Positions 32,961-46,582 of a stretch of DNA of 64,000 nucleotides are shown in pieces. A program made the translations under genes and the position numbers. How positions within the stretch are numbered: position 1 is the first letter of the stretch; each line of letters starts with the position of its first letter. This stretch comes from Chrysemys picta bellii. Its lineage: Eukaryota > Chordata > Testudines > Emydidae. The notes under the pieces were generated by a model. That model was not told where the DNA came from. It was given only the letters and a program-made list of their open reading frames with translations, and did no database searches. The DNA is taken from assembly GCF_011386835.1 (NCBI RefSeq), contig NC_088795.1, positions 13,931,441 through 13,995,440 on the forward strand. The letters run 5' to 3'.

Positions 32961-34215
32961 AGGCAGTTCTGAACCCTATGAAACAGAAACAACTTCAACA
33001 TTTTATTCAGCATTTTTAATGAAATGTCTTCTGGCTACCTCTACTGATAGAGTGAGAGAGTTTAAGACCAGAGAGACCACCAGATCACCTAGACTGACCT
33101 CCTGTATACCACAGGCCACCAATACCACCCAGCATCCACACACTAAACCCAGCCATCGAAACTAGACCAGACTATTACAGCCCACAGGACACTAAACTAC
33201 TGTGGGCCATAGGCAGAGAATAGAAGGGACTGAGGTGCACCAGTGTCAAAGGTCTCTGCAACACAGGGAAATAATTTAGTGGGCCAACTGGAAGTAAACG
33301 AGTGAGGCTGAAGCCAGTGGTTAAAGAGAGACAAAAGAATATTAAGATTTATTTTCATAAACATATTTTGAACCTTTCAGAATGACAATTCAGGTGGCGG
33401 GGGGAGATCAGCATATGGAAGTACTTGAAAACTAGTGGACTTTAAAGAGGCATTGGAGGAATGAGAGAGGGCACTTGGTGCATGGGAAATTAGGAGACTG
33501 TTCTGAGCACAGGGGCGGAATATAATAAAAGACAGAGTTTGAAGTGGGTGAATGAAACCAAGGGAATTGTCAGAGAACAAAGGAGCACAAGAAGAAAGAG
33601 AAAATGCTAAGATGTTGGTGATACAGTTGTGCAGAGCCCAAGAGACACTGAGAAGAAGCATGTTTAACTTAATGTAGATAGCATCATGTCACATTATTGG
33701 TGTGTATTATTAGAAAGTAATTACTAGGTACAAAGGGGTAATGTACAATTATTAGTTAAAGCAGTGCTCTGGGACACAGGGCAACACATGGTGGGTGTAA
33801 CTATTTCGACAATAAAATGCACTGTCAGAGTTGCTGTGGGGTACCTGTGATCTTGGAATGTGAATAAAAAAATCAGTTTATAAATTAACTCTAATGTATT
33901 TGAAAGAATTACAGATTACAGGGAAAGATGCAGGAAAGAAACACGTTCTAGTTCTACATATTTACAGAAGTGTGGAGGCAGATTAAATAATTAAGAAAAG
34001 GAATTTAAAGATAATCAGAATTTGATATCTCAGCTGTACATAAAGTCAGCACTCATGGATCCATCACCCAGTTTACCATCCAAAGCAGCCTTGTGTACGG
34101 TACTGATATGTGGAACCCAAAAAGTTACTATACAGCAAAAGAAGAGGATGGCTACCATCTAGGTTGATGAAACAACAACAGAAAACAATTGGACATTGTA
34201 TGCAAAGATGCCTAC

Positions 34216-34303
34216 CTCATCGGACATCAAAGTGGCAATGGATCGACCAATCTCATGGTAGGACTTCGCTTTTCCCTTCGGACCCAGCAAAATGAATAGG
34301 AAT
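34216..34303 (-). CDS. SLC4A4: SLC4A4 coding exon 2 of 7 (N-terminal cytoplasmic domain)
   Basis: This 88 bp exon supplies the last base of the split Arg codon and 29 codons: [20 protein letters not shown], then SIATLMSDE. It is one of the most conserved parts of the SLC4 cytoplasmic domain. The Arg in HEIGR corresponds to human R298 (NBCe1-A numbering), whose change to Ser causes proximal renal tubular acidosis; it is intact here. Human has AIATLM where this sequence has SIATLM. The acceptor is TTGGTCAG. The donor is GAG followed by GTAGGC, a slightly weaker donor than its neighbours. The following exon starts in phase 0 with GTG TTC CAT. Confidence 0.95.
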
Positions 34304-34498
34304 CTGACCAAAAACAAATGGATCGTCACCATCCAGAATAGCAAACTGTATTGTTTACTCATTGTACCATAAATTCATATACAATCAATAAACGGCGTGA
34401 ACACAGAGATTCATCTTTACAAGGATCATACTGTAGTAGTTAGAGATGCAATCCATTCCACATCCCTGTAAAATACACAGGATATAATCAGATATTAA

Positions 34499-34626
34499 GA
34501 GTGAGATTTTCAAAAGCAATCAGCATTGACCTAACTGCTCCCATTGAAGTCAGTGGTAAAACTCTCATTGACTTCAACGAGACCAGATTTAGGCCAGCAC
34601 TGGGCACGTTTGAAGACCTCACTCTA
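34499..34626. repeat. Palindromic element, GAGATTTTCAAAAGCAATCAG family
   Basis: AGAGTGAGATTTTCAAAAGC faces CACGTTTGAAGACCTCACTCT. Its centre includes ATTGAAGTCAGTGG and CATTGACTTCAACG, also inverted. It sits about 195 bp from the splice acceptor at 34303. Confidence 0.65.
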
Positions 34627-37600
34627 AACCCACAACGCAGTTGTATTTCATCAAAAAAACAAGGTGAATCTTGTTTCAGTGTACAGTAAATTCAGGTAAA
34701 AGTTGCACAAAATATGAGGAATCTAGGAAAATTTGCAAAATGCATTATTTTAAAGCTTGGGTTTTCAGAATTGGAGAGTCACCACTGCTCCCACTGATTT
34801 CAACGGGAGCTCAGCCCCCTTCATAGTCACGCCATTGGCCCATAGGAGGAATGAGACTAGGCCTTTGTGTCAACAGCATAACTAGTGTGTGTCTTCCTCG
34901 GAGATTCACACACTTCAGTTAATCAAAACTTGCTACCCTAGCAAATTAGGGGATCAAATTCTTCCTTCAGTTATGTGGTCCTCGGAGTCTTTCCTCTAAA
35001 GACCTAGGTCACCACTACACACAGACACCTTGGCTCAGATATCAATCAGGTTTCTTTGTATTTTCTTCATCAAACCTGTGCTGTCATGTTGCTACCCCTG
35101 CAGCAGCAACCCCTGCAACCTAATTCATGAGCCAGGTGCAGGCAGCTGTTAAAATATAATACTCCTCAAATGCTCAGAGACCAGGAACATGTACTGATCA
35201 CGTGCAGATGCTGTCCAAGTGTGATATAGCCTAGAAGTTCCCAAACTGGGCTCTGCAGACCCCCGGAAGTCTGGAAAGCCCTTGCTAATGGTCTGGCTGG
35301 TCACATAGTGCTGGCCCCTTTTTATTTCCAGCTGCTAAATTCCCTTAGAAGGACAGCTACATTAAATACTTTGCCAACATTATTCCTATTCCTAACTAAT
35401 CCGGTCAATGATGGGTGTCGTTGCTGCAATGGCTGGGGAAGGGATGTAAAGAGTGACCCTCAATTTGTGTGACCCAAGCAAGGCAGAGTTCTAGCCCCTG
35501 TGCTCCGCTGCTCACTCCCTTATCCCTCAGAGCTCCCCTGCGCTCCCAAAAAGGGTGGGACCGCGACTCTCCTCATCCATCAGCCAGCAAAACAGACCGG
35601 CCTCCTGAGGTCACCTTAGGAGAGCAGCAGACATCCAGGCGAGCTAGAAGGGCAGTGGGGGGCGGGGGTGCATTTGTGATGGGAAGAAAGTGTTTTAATT
35701 TCTTAAATTATTTATTAAAAACAATATCCTTGAAAACATCTAATATTTCCTTTCTAGAGCCATCAATCCCACAGAGCTCAAACACACTGCACTGCATTTG
35801 CTTATCAGTGCTTCTCTGGGGATGAAGTATCTGTAGGATTCAGCATCCAGGACAGCTACTCATGTGTGAAGGAAAACTATTCTTTTAAATCAGCCTTTAG
35901 CTCTTAATAATTTAGCTAAACTGATTGAGCCTGGCATGCCTTGTGTTCCTGGTGGGGACACAACACAGCCTTGCTGATAGTAAATCCTCCATAGCCACTG
36001 TTCATGGCAGATATTCATGTAAGTGGATTATATTTTTAACTTACACATACTGCAGGGATCACTATCTACAATATATTAAGCGTAATCCTTTATTTGTTAC
36101 CTGTTAGACAACAATTGCTTATTACTATGTACACACTTACTTGATAATATCTTCAATATGAAATCATTGCTCTTTACCTTCTCTGCCTTTGCTTCTAATC
36201 ACTGCTCGTGTATTTTGAATGGGAGAGAGTAGCATTCAGCGAGCTAAGGCTGCCAAAGCTGAGGTGCTAACCAGTACAACCTGCTGACCTGTTATCTAGG
36301 TCCTATGGCCACGTTTTTATTTTTAAAAGGTGCCAGACTGACAGCTGCCTATCCACGAACAGCCACAGTCCGGGCAGCAGGAATACCAGCTTCCTACATT
36401 CACCCTGCCCTGTAGCTCACCCATGAATGATCTGGGTCACAGCTGAGCCATGGAAGGGTAGTTCAATCCCCAGGCCCAACCACTGGCTGAGAAAAATGCC
36501 CATTCATTTTGATGGCAGTTTTGTGATATGGCCACCTGTTTCACGGGAACTGATTTGAGACAATGCAGGCCAGACAACGCCAATCTGGCATCCAATGCAA
36601 TCTTGATATGAAAGATGCTGTTATCCAGTTACCAATCCACTCTCTTAGATCGTGGCAACAGAAGACAAGACAGGAGATCTGTTTTTAGGATTTCAGTTGA
36701 CTTAGCAAAGCATGGGAATTATTGCAAACGACAATAATTTTCACCAACCTGTGTCTCACGCTGGGTTTGATGGAGAAACACTACATAGCAGTGCAAATCA
36801 AGCAGATTGTGTGCACTGTAAATCCAGCCTGTCTGGAAAAGGGTCCAAAGAAAGGCACCACAGCCATATTACTGCCCTGCTTTCTAGCAAGAGATTAAGG
36901 ACCAAACTCAGCTTGGTGTAAATGGACACAATCCTCATCCATCTAAGTGGGAGTAAACTCCAGAGATTTTGGTGCCGAAATTAAACCCAGTTTGCTGGAG
37001 GGATTCATGAGGGGTCAGGTGCCATGCCTGCTTATGCTAAAGAATGTGGACCGAAATCTCTGCTAAATGGCGTAAACAAGCATCAGGCTCAATTTGGGGG
37101 GGAAATGTACTTGTGAGGAGGTGTAGAAACCCCACACTGGGTTGAGGCATGAGTGAGCCACACCGTCCTAGGGCCAAGCCTGCCTGCAATCCCTGTGCGG
37201 TAGCTGCTAATCCAGGAGGCAGGGCACGCCATATACAAATAACCGTGGCAGAGCAGGAAGTATCACAGGGTGAAATCCAGGGCTGCCCACACATGGGGAG
37301 AACCCCTCTCACTCCAAAGCAGGAAAAAGCCAACGACGGGATTTCTCTAAGGGTTAACGGCAGTTACTTCAGAAAAGGGTGGTGTTTTCTGGTTTGTATC
37401 GCTGTTGCTATTTATCTTGTTCCCTTGATCAACAGAGTGATTGCACATGCCTCCTTAGCGGAAGGGAAAGGCCAGCTGGGTTAGTTTTCCCATCAGAAAC
37501 CGATGGACGCTGGACTGGACACTGCTTGATGGCTGGGGCGCTATTTGTTATTGATCTATGGGAGAAGGAAATGAAGACTCCAGACAGGTGAAGTCTTTTG

Positions 37601-39509
37601 TTTTTCCCTCCTTCACCACACATGATGATTCATTGTTTGGGCACCTTATCAACATGCCACCCAGCCGGTTGCTTGCCTGGTGTTATACAGAAGCAGAGAC
37701 TGAGAAATGTAAACCCTTGTTGCCAAGAGTCAGGATTCCCCAGAGAATGCCCCAAAGCTGGAAAAGTTTGAGTGAGCCGCAGTCATTGGGACGAGGCTGA
37801 TATCCTGAACAATGAGCAAGACACACAGATTGTGTCTTCACTTAAAAAAAAAAATCAGACCAAAGAAAAGGATGATCTCGTTATTAACCAATTAATTGGG
37901 AGTCTGGAGATCAAGGCTCAACTGCCACAAGCTTCTTGTCTGACTTTGGACAAGTCACTAAATTTCAGTTGAGGTTTCAAGGCATAATAATGGTGCAGAA
38001 TCACAGGTTCGACTATGCAGTTCTGTACTGATAAACCCCGCCCACATACCCTTAAAACTCCTCTCTTGGTGTTTCTTTACCTTCTCCCCCATCTTGATGC
38101 TGCAGATGGGGGAGAGCTCAAAGTAATCTGCAGAATTTTAGTCTAGAAGCTTCATTAAGACCCACCCAAGTCATTAGCGTAAATGTGGTAAATAAGTGCT
38201 TGTGAAAGTGAGAAATTCTTAGCACTGTAGACTTAAAATTAATTATTAGAGACCAAAATGAGCAGAATAGACACGATTTTAAAAGCCTGGGAAATCCAAT
38301 CTGTAATGGGCAGACACAGCACAGGGTGAAGGGCCAATGATGCCTCATGGAAAACTTTGAAAAACATTCTATTGCAAAACAGCTGTACTTACACTTCCTC
38401 ATGTGGATTTCAATTCCCCTGTTCTTTAATGCCAAGGATGGTAAGATGGCATAAGAACAGGGTCTTTGTTCAGTCAGAGCTCATGGGCTCTTGCTTCTTT
38501 CTTTTAAACAAAGATTCTGTTTTCATGTAAATATTCTTAGTAACGAAGCCTAGGCAGAGTGATTTTTAAATAGAAAAATCTTTCAAAGATTTCCATTAAG
38601 CATCAGCTGCTCTGTAACTAAACATTATTCTGAAATCAAAACCAAACAACAATTAGAGGCAATAAAAAAGGGACTACAGAGCCATCAGTCTGCCTGATAC
38701 AGTCTAAATAACCCATACAGTAAAATGTGTTTGTTCTACATTTCCAAAGCAACATGAAGAAAAGGAATGAGGATGAAGGGGTGCACAGAATATTATTAGC
38801 CTTTCACCCTTTGGAGAGCTCAGTGCAAAGCTTACCTCTAAACTATAGGATGTTGGTGCTTGCATCCTCCTCCTCAACAAATGCCGCCCCACCCCCTTGA
38901 AAAGTCACAGCTGATATGTTGTCCATGGGAATCAAGATTCATTTGCTTTGAAAGTGGAAGCACCAAGATGTCTAACATACTTTTCTGAGTAGCCATGTTA
39001 TGTCATCTTATTACTAGGAGCTTTTTCTTTTCCCTCGCTTTCCCCCAGGTTATTTATGACCTTCTCTACTGGAGTCAGACCTCAGTTTATGCCCATATAG
39101 CAGGATCCAGCTCCCATCAAGTTCCTTGATGCAGGATGAGGCAGGATCCTTGATTGTAAACTCCTTGGGGTTTACACTTGTGTCTATGAAGCACTCAACA
39201 TATTTATGGATGCTCAAGAAAAATAGGCTAATTAATTAAGAGCATAAGAAGCAATGAGTGGGTCACCTGGTAAATAAATTTCCAATTGTAACACTACGAA
39301 ATTATACAGACACCCCAAATAAACCATCGCTCACAGTTCTACACCAACATTTTCAAATCTGGGAGCTTAAAATTAGGCTTCTGACTCCATGTTTAGCCCC
39401 TAAATAGAAGTGGGCTGATTTTTAGAGGCACTGAGCAGCTGCAGCTCCCACTGCAATCACCAACTGGTCTCAGGCTGCAGTAATCCGTACCCACACTTGA
39501 AGTCAGTGA

Positions 39510-39725
39510 GGGTATGTTTGCACAGCAATGTAAGTCCAGATAGGGTTACTTTGACTCGGGTCTGTGTACTGCAATATGGACACCAGTGCCCTAGGTTCGA
39601 GATGGGTCAGAAAATCCTTAACCTAAGGTTAAAACGCGATGAAGACGCTCAAGCCTGGGGTTCCCTGACGCCTGTCAGCTGACTCGAGTTCCACTAACCC
39701 TAGGCTTACATTGCTGTGTCAGCAC
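39510..39725. mobile_element. MITE with CACAGCAATGTAAG terminal repeats
   Basis: The left GGGTATGTTTGCACAGCAAT is mirrored by the right CTTACATTGCTGTGTCAGCA; GACTCGGGTC and GACTCGAGTT motifs recur internally. The left terminus matches the GGGTATGTCTGCACAGC family at 12738. The right terminus has decayed. Confidence 0.6.
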
Positions 39726-41464
39726 AACTGCAGCCTAACTCCTCAAAAAAATTAGGCCACTTTATGTAGGAGACTAAATATGGCTTGAGGAGGTCTAAGT
39801 TTGAGCACCTATATTTGAAAGTTTTGGCTGCGGTCTTTATCAGATAACAGAACAAGGGAAACCTAAATTTAAAAAAACCAGAAAAGGTTCCACCTATTGC
39901 ACCTTTTAGGATTTGCGAGTTCTGAAGTACACTTTACAGCAGACATGTTCACTGCACAGGGAGGTTAAAACAAATGACTGAATGATGAGGTAGTCCATCA
40001 TAGCCACTGTGGGCCCTTCTGGGATTTCCTTTATTGGATTTCACAGGATGCAACCACTGCAAATGGCTCTTCATTCCTCACAGAAGCACGTTAATGAGCC
40101 TCCCTACTCTGATTACAGCTAACATTTGGTTTGGAGGTCAGCAAATGGATAATAATATTTCCTGGAAAAAATGTTAACATGGAAGGATGTATTGTTTTCA
40201 ATAAACTCTGGAATAATTTCATGAGGTTATTAAGCTTTTCTATATCCAACTTCTCAGCTCTCACTACCAGAACAAAGGATGTCTAATTTTACCTCTACTG
40301 AGAAACAATCAGACATGTATTAAAAAAGAAATAAGCAGGATCAGACTAGTGACTGCAGTACTGAAATGTACAGCAACCAGTAATGCTGAGACAGCAAAAA
40401 CAGTTATTGCTAAAAATAATCCACCCTATTTTTTTCCAATGTATTCTTTAAAAAATACTCCAAAATATAAATAAATTAAACATACGCAAACATTTCTTAG
40501 CATTTCCATTCTAATGCTCCAGTGAACTAGACTTCAGACATGCACACTGCACCATGGTTAATAAGCAATGTTACCCGAACATCAGACAGGTCAATCTTTT
40601 TGAGCCCAGTTCATGACAATTACTGACAAGTTGCCACTTACCCATGATTATTTAACTTGAATACGGGCCATTTTGATTCTGGTGTATTTCTAATCTTAGT
40701 CATATAAGTTTATAAACTTTAGACCTGTGGACTTTTGACAAATTTATCTTCCCATATCAGTTTTATCTTGTGCCTTAATAGTTTGTTATTCTTTGCTCAA
40801 GTAAGTACTTTATGTCTCCTCTTATGACGTTTCATATTTTATATATATATCCTCAAACTTTCTCAGCACTGTGCAAATATTACTTTCATCATATAATGGA
40901 TGCACATTAAAAAAATTTTTAATGTTCACGTAAAAATAAGTATTGGCACACTAATACTTTAGAAGTTATTAGGACATTTCAAACTCAGTATTTACAATGT
41001 AAACTAAATCTGTAAATTGATATTAAAACAAGTGTATGTTGCCAGGTGCTAATATGTAATGGCATTAAGTAGTAATTGTATATATATACACACAGTAATA
41101 CCTATATTACAGTAATACATATTAATGAAGCACCTCTGCTAGTGAGGTGGAATTGAAAAAGAACATTGTGATTTAACTGAAATTCAATCTGTATGCAGCC
41201 TGTAATTCTTTTCATTATAACTTCATTATGCTTCACTGGTAGTTTAAGTACATTTTACTATATACTTTTAATACTAATTACTTTCATGATTTCTGTCTAG
41301 AACACACAAAAAATGCAGTACATGTATCTAAGGTTCTACACTTTTTTAAACTGACATTGCCATATAATGCATAGAGAATAAGTATGTAACTGCATAATTA
41401 AAGACTATTGTTATGCATATGAATAGACCTTTAACTGTCATATATTCAATTTTGTGAGTTAATG

Positions 41465-41572
41465 GCCCTGATACTGCCAATGTTTATGCATATGCTTTAT
41501 TTTAAACATATGAGCAAGCTCATTCACATACTTGAAGTTAAGTATGTTCACATTTACAGGATCAGGCCTTAA
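41465..41572. repeat. Palindromic element, GGCCCTGATACTG...CAGGATCAGGCC
   Basis: GGCCCTGATACTGCCAATGT faces ACATTTACAGGATCAGGCC. The inner TTATGCATATGC and GCAAGCTCATTCACATA are loosely mirrored. It is non-coding. Confidence 0.55.
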
Positions 41573-42228
41573 ATTTCTAACACAAAAAGGGACATGGTTA
41601 CTTTAAAAAACAACAATACACTTCCGCCTGAAAAATCTGCACTCCTTGTAATAACAAGCAACACCTACAATGACTATTATTGAAAGATTTTGTACAATTT
41701 ATTCACTTTTTATATAGGATAGCACTTTTCTTTTCTTTTTTAATAATGCCAGGATTTCACCCTTTGCATCTTGTCAGTTTCACTGTCCCCCATTTATTTT
41801 TTAGGGTTCTTTGAGACAACAACAAGGGAGAGAAAAGCATTTTTAAGAGGAAGAAAATGTACTTATAAAACCAGAAAAAATACCAGGGAATTCAGGGATG
41901 AGTGTAGTACTTCCTTCCTCCCCCCAAACCGACTAGAGTTCAAGTTAATAGTGTCCCTTTAGTGTTACATTAATAAGTGTTTATGTATATTCATAGATTC
42001 ATATTTTTATAGATTAGGTATTACAACAAATCCAAGATCTCAATTTGACTGAGAAACAGCAGGGGTGATCTGTTAGCTCAGTTCTGATAGTCTTGGTAAA
42101 ATATATAAATCCACTGCAAGTTGCATTATGGAAAGCAATGGAGACGGTTCCCTTTTGGAATGGTGTCATTATTTTAAAGGTGAAAACACTTTTCTGATTC
42201 ATGTTGCATGTGGGGGAGGCTCTCTTAC

Positions 42229-42386
42229 CGGGTAGGAACGGGGACTTCAGTCAGAGCACCCAGCATAACTGCCTGCTGCAGCCGGACGAAGGCAATGAAA
42301 GGGTTTTCCAAGAAATCTACCTCACCAACCAACACATTGGAGGCCTCAGCATCACGGGGCAATTTCTTCATAAATTTATTCTTCAG
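42229..42386 (-). CDS. SLC4A4: SLC4A4 coding exon 1 of 7 in window (N-terminal cytoplasmic domain)
   Basis: This 158 bp exon encodes 52 codons plus two bases of an Arg codon. It begins [20 protein letters not shown], continues [10 protein letters not shown], and ends [12 protein letters not shown](R). This is part of the Band-3 cytoplasmic domain (about human residues 226-277), which binds regulators and couples to the membrane domain. The acceptor is ...CCACAG before CTGAAG. The donor is CCCG followed by GTAAGA. The split Arg codon (CG + A) is completed by the next exon at 34303. One visible difference from recalled human sequence is FLEN in place of FLDT. The exon upstream of this one is not in the window, so at least 21.6 kb of intron lies to the right. 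Confidence 0.95.
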
Positions 42387-45300
42387 CTGTGGCAGTGAGA
42401 AGAAGGGTGGGGGGGGAAATGGTTAATTAGGCAGATTAATATGAATACATAATCAAACTAATCCAATTTTAGCCCCTCTCCTGTAACACTTCCATGATCT
42501 TAAACATCCACCTGAACGTATCACTAACACTTCTTTGCAGCCAATATCTAATATAGCCATGTTATTTTATTTACTGGAATATAGACACGTACACTGTTCT
42601 TTGTATGACCCACCCCGCCCCACTCACAACTGTCAAGCAGAGGTAAGACTGGGAAACCCCCTCCCCGCCCAGTGGTAGTATCGTTCCCCCCACAAGCTAA
42701 AAGAAGTCAGATATTTTTCCCCAATAAAACAGTTAGCAATGCTACCATTAGGGTGGAGAGCCAAGATGCTACTGGATTAATGGGGACAGGTCATGCCTCT
42801 TTTGGTTATAGTTTCTCTGAACTTCTAGTTTCAGGAAGACAGCATTGCATCAGGTCACCTTCAAGTTTTCATTGCAACCATAAGGGTTAGAGACTTAACA
42901 AATGACACCCTACGTTCTGCGGGATCGGATGGCACCAATGGGGACTACGGCCCATTTCTACCTCTTTGTAGAACCAGTCAGTATTTGCATAGTATATATT
43001 CCTCTGTCCTTTGCACAGTGTGAAAGCGTTAATGGAAGGATGGAGCACTCTATTAGCCTACCTAGGACTTTTAGCAGCAGAGCTGTGATGTGGATAACCC
43101 AGATTTCCCCAACCCCATCTTTCCAGAGCCATCCCATTCACTGACCCACTGGGAGCTGTGGCAACTACTGCAGGAGTTTTTTGTAACAGCTCTGCTGGTC
43201 CCCAGCCCCTAGGGTGGAGTACTGAAGCAAGCAGGAGGCTAGCTGGCAATTGCCCTCCACTCTCCCTAATGCCCTCTGCGGTCTCAGTGCAGGGTAGAGA
43301 ATAGCGAAGAGGCAGACGGGATGGGAGCAGTTGTTAGAAGCAGATAGTGCAGCACAACTTATCCTATGGGGGTGGGGGAGGTGGGAAAGAGATGTGGCCT
43401 ATTTCCCCCATGACTTAAAGGGACCGAGAAGAACAAAGGTACACTCAACTCTGGGGAGGGAAAGGGTGCAGGGACCAGAGACATTAACTCTGGGGAGGGA
43501 GCAGAGGTAAAAATGGGGAAGAAAGCAACGAGTGAGAATTTGAGAGAGGAGAGAAGCAGGAGGACTGGGTGGGGGAAGGCAGAGCAGGAGAAAGATGGGG
43601 AGGGATTCATGTGTTCCCATGGGATGCAGAGGAGGAAAAGTCCCATTCTATTGACGGAAGCGAGAGAAGGGGAGATGTCTCATGCAGCTATTCAAACGCC
43701 TGCCATTCTCCCCCAGACACACCAGAAAGGGGGAGCAAGCCCCTGGCCCTTCCTCCAATGAAGACCCAGATTACCAGTTCTCGAATACAGGTTGGCTAGC
43801 GAGGCTGGAGGATCAAACGTCTCCTGCGCATGTTGCCTCAGCATCCAAACTTCTAGCTATTAATCCATATCCCAAACTTTTGGAGGATCTGCAAACAGTC
43901 CTATTAAATCACATACTAATAGTGACTCCTCGCTCTTCTACAGCGAGTCTCAGCAGTAGATTTACAACGGAAGTCAGTATCAGTATCCCCATTTTGCACC
44001 CCAGAATGCACATGAAGCCCTCTGGGAAGCCGAGGTGAACCTGCTAGAGATGGCAGGATTAACATTCACAATACTCCCACCTCCCCCACAACTGTTGTAC
44101 TATCCTGTTGTGGTCCCTGTAATGCAAAACTCCTGCAGCTCCACCACTGGAAACGAACCAACGAACCAACCAATCACACACTTATTTATTTACCCACCCA
44201 TCCAGTAGTGGAGCTGCAGGAGTTTTATAATTTTATAAATATATAATTTGGAAAACAGTTTAGAAATTATCATATCATGAGACGTTTTCCTGAGGCTTCC
44301 GTTTTTTCAGGTGATAATTCCATTCACATGATGCAGGAGGGTTTATTTATTTATTTAAGGTAGAGCCCACAGTGATGCCTACAGTTAGGGCTGCCTAATC
44401 ATCTCCCCGATGGAGTCTTCTTCGGTTGTTTTCAAAATTTCTCAACCATTTGCCTTTTGATCTGAGATTTGCAGTGTTTAGTCTCAGCCCAAGAGAGACC
44501 ATTTTGCCCCCAGAGAGGCACAGGTTCAGCAAAAGCTACTCTTGATAATTGGCAGAGATGTGTCCCCCTGAGATCCCCAGCATGCCCTTTGGAAGCCCAA
44601 TGAAAATCTGTTTGCATTTGGATGAATAAAAGGCTTTTGGAAACACACACTTTTCCCCCACCCCCCTTTCACATGTTAACAGATTCACTCACTAACAATC
44701 TCCCAGCATTCTGTTGGCATAACACATGCCAGAGTGAATCCACCGAGCAGAATTTCTCATTTGATGTGCAGGCGAGTATGGAATATTATCTGTGAGGGTC
44801 CGCGCAGAATTACAGATGATATGCAAAGGTGTGTAAGTCAAGGCGAGGATGGAAATGTAGGGGACAAGACCAGCTAATCCATTAAAGATCAGCCATGCCT
44901 ACCCTCAATGAATTCATGTACGTTACAAAACAAAAATTCAACTTGTATTTAAGTGTCTACGTGACAGTGATCCCAGATATTTAAAAACAAACTGTACATA
45001 ACTATTCTATCTAAAAGGAAGCAGATGTTAGGCAAGGACTGTTGTTCTTCCCCCATCCTTACCCTAATAATAGACACATTTCCCTTATTCCTGCCACATT
45101 ATTTAAACATGAAAATAAACACAGCCCAAACCCTATGAAAGCTACAGATGTCATTGCAGGTAGTACTTTAGCTGTGCAACTAAAGTGTCCCCTGATGCTT
45201 CCATAACCAAGCAGACATCCATTATTTCTTAATCAAGCCATCACAGTTAATGTTTCATCCCACCAGAACAACTACCAACTTGATGGACTCCATTCCCCCC

Positions 45301-45759
45301 TTCCTCTGGCTCAGAATACCTTCCTCTCTGAACCAAACTTTGCATGGAAGTTTCAAGCTAAATAAATACACTGTTAATGAGGAATATGTACTTCGAGCAA
45401 CCATAACCACCACTCTGGCAAATCCTCAACTGTTGTGAGTCAGTGGCGCTCTACTGACTTCAGTGGAGAAATTCATTTTAATGGAGCTAAGACAACACCA
45501 GTGAGGATCTGGCCTCACTGCCTCCCAAAAGCCCCAGAGTACATGTGAACAGCATGTTTTAATATTTATAAACAGGAAAACATTAAATGCACAGGAAAAA
45601 CATGAGGCATATGCTAATTCCCCAAACCAAATCTCTGCTAGTTTTAAATTTAGGCTGCTAAATAATTCCCTGCTTGCTAAAGCAATGCTAGAAGAATCAA
45701 CACATACACAGGAGTCAGGACATGCTCTGCTGAGGTCGTCAAGGAATTTTCTCACTAGC

Positions 45760-45905
45760 CAGGGTTGGATTTCCAATTAAGCACTGTAGGCACATGCCTA
45801 GGGGCGCCTAAAAGTTGAAAGTTTCATTTTTTACGGAAAACACGAAGCTCAGCTGTAGGTGGGGGTGCTGAAGATGCTGTGCCTAGGGGCGCGAAAGGGG
45901 TAGAT
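45760..45905. mobile_element. hAT-like fragment, CAGGGTTGGATTTCC end
   Basis: It starts CAGGGTTGGATTTCCAATTA and contains the phrase TGCCTAGGGGCGC twice (about 45798 and 45880). The start resembles the CAGGGCCGGATCCAGC end of the element at 47354. No right terminus or target duplication was seen. Confidence 0.4.
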
Positions 45906-46504
45906 TCTGGAAGGCTTTACATTGCCAGGAAGGGGTGGGGAGAGGCAGTGAGCAGGGTCCACTGGTGCATGGAAGCACAGCATTTCCTGTAGGCTGGCCC
46001 TGAGGAAAATCCAACAGGGATAGACCTGCTGCTGGGTGGAGGAGCAGGCTCAGAGACTCAGTGCCTCTGATCAAGCAGCACGAAGGAATACCTGCTTTGC
46101 AGGTCTCCTTCTCCAGGCAACATGCTTTCCTCTCCTTAGCACACAGGACATCAAACCTATAAGAGACCTCAAACCCCATCTCTCTCACAGTGATTCCATC
46201 TCCCCACGGAGGAGTCATGAGGAAATCAGAGTGGCTCAGGAATCAGGACCTGTGAATTGCTCCCAGTGGGGCTGTGCAACAGAGTTAGCAAAGCCACCTT
46301 TAACGAGGCGGATTTGAAACTAGTTTGTGCACTAGTTTCTGGGGAGTATCAAGCTGGAGGTTATCAGTACAGCAAACACTGAAAGGCTTGTTAGTATTCA
46401 TAACCAGTGTTTTCTCAACTTCTGGGGTAAGGCGCATTGCTGTGCCTCCCTTTACAGGGATGTCAGACATCAGCAATGGTGGAATCGGGAATGGTCTAGT
46501 TATT

Positions 46505-46582
46505 ACGTAATCCTGCCTTGAGTCCAGCAGACTGGACTCTATGACCTGCTGAGGTCCCTTCCAGTCCTACACTTCTATGAGT
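46505..46582 (+). mobile_element. CR1 LINE 3' end, short
   Basis: GACTGGACTCTATGACCTGC, TGAGGTCCCTTCCAGTCCTA and ACTTCTATGAGTCT match the CR1 3' terminus in sense orientation. Only the last ~75 bp is present, typical of 5'-truncated insertion. Confidence 0.8.

Larger units (their letters stand above)
29786..42228. other. SLC4A4 introns between the exons at 42229 and 29785 (excluding exons)
   Basis: The four introns here (29786-31463, 31578-32365, 32521-34215, 34304-42228) hold homopolymer and homopurine tracts at 32731-32756 and 32922-32960, palindromic elements near 34499 and 41465, and a MITE of the TTTGCACAGC type at 39510. A MIR-like patch is possible at 37890-37990, and a hAT-like fragment at about 35236. 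Nothing recognisable was seen at 29790-31460 except a weak palindrome at 30845-30955, or at 33050-34200, 35400-37880, 38000-39500 and 39730-41460. The last of these is AT-rich. Confidence 0.55.
9812..42386 (-). other. SLC4A4: SLC4A4 (NBCe1) gene, partial: seven internal coding exons and their introns
   Basis: NBCe1 carries Na+ and bicarbonate/carbonate together across the plasma membrane, for example basolaterally in kidney proximal tubule and pancreatic duct. Seven minus-strand exons splice in frame to 365 codons plus one base, matching recalled human NBCe1-A residues about 226-590. SLC4A4 is preferred over SLC4A5 because the first membrane exon reads [12 protein letters not shown]...[14 protein letters not shown] (SLC4A5 has FGGLCLDIKRKLPW...FHIQSISAILF) and the linker is His/Gly-rich as in NBCe1. 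Residues mutated in human proximal renal tubular acidosis (R298, S427, T485, G486, R510, W516, L522 in NBCe1-A numbering, from memory) are all present. Internal introns are about 7.9, 1.7, 0.8, 1.7, 12.4 and 7.0 kb. The gene continues past both window ends. No start codon, promoter or polyadenylation site of the gene is visible here. Confidence 0.95.
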
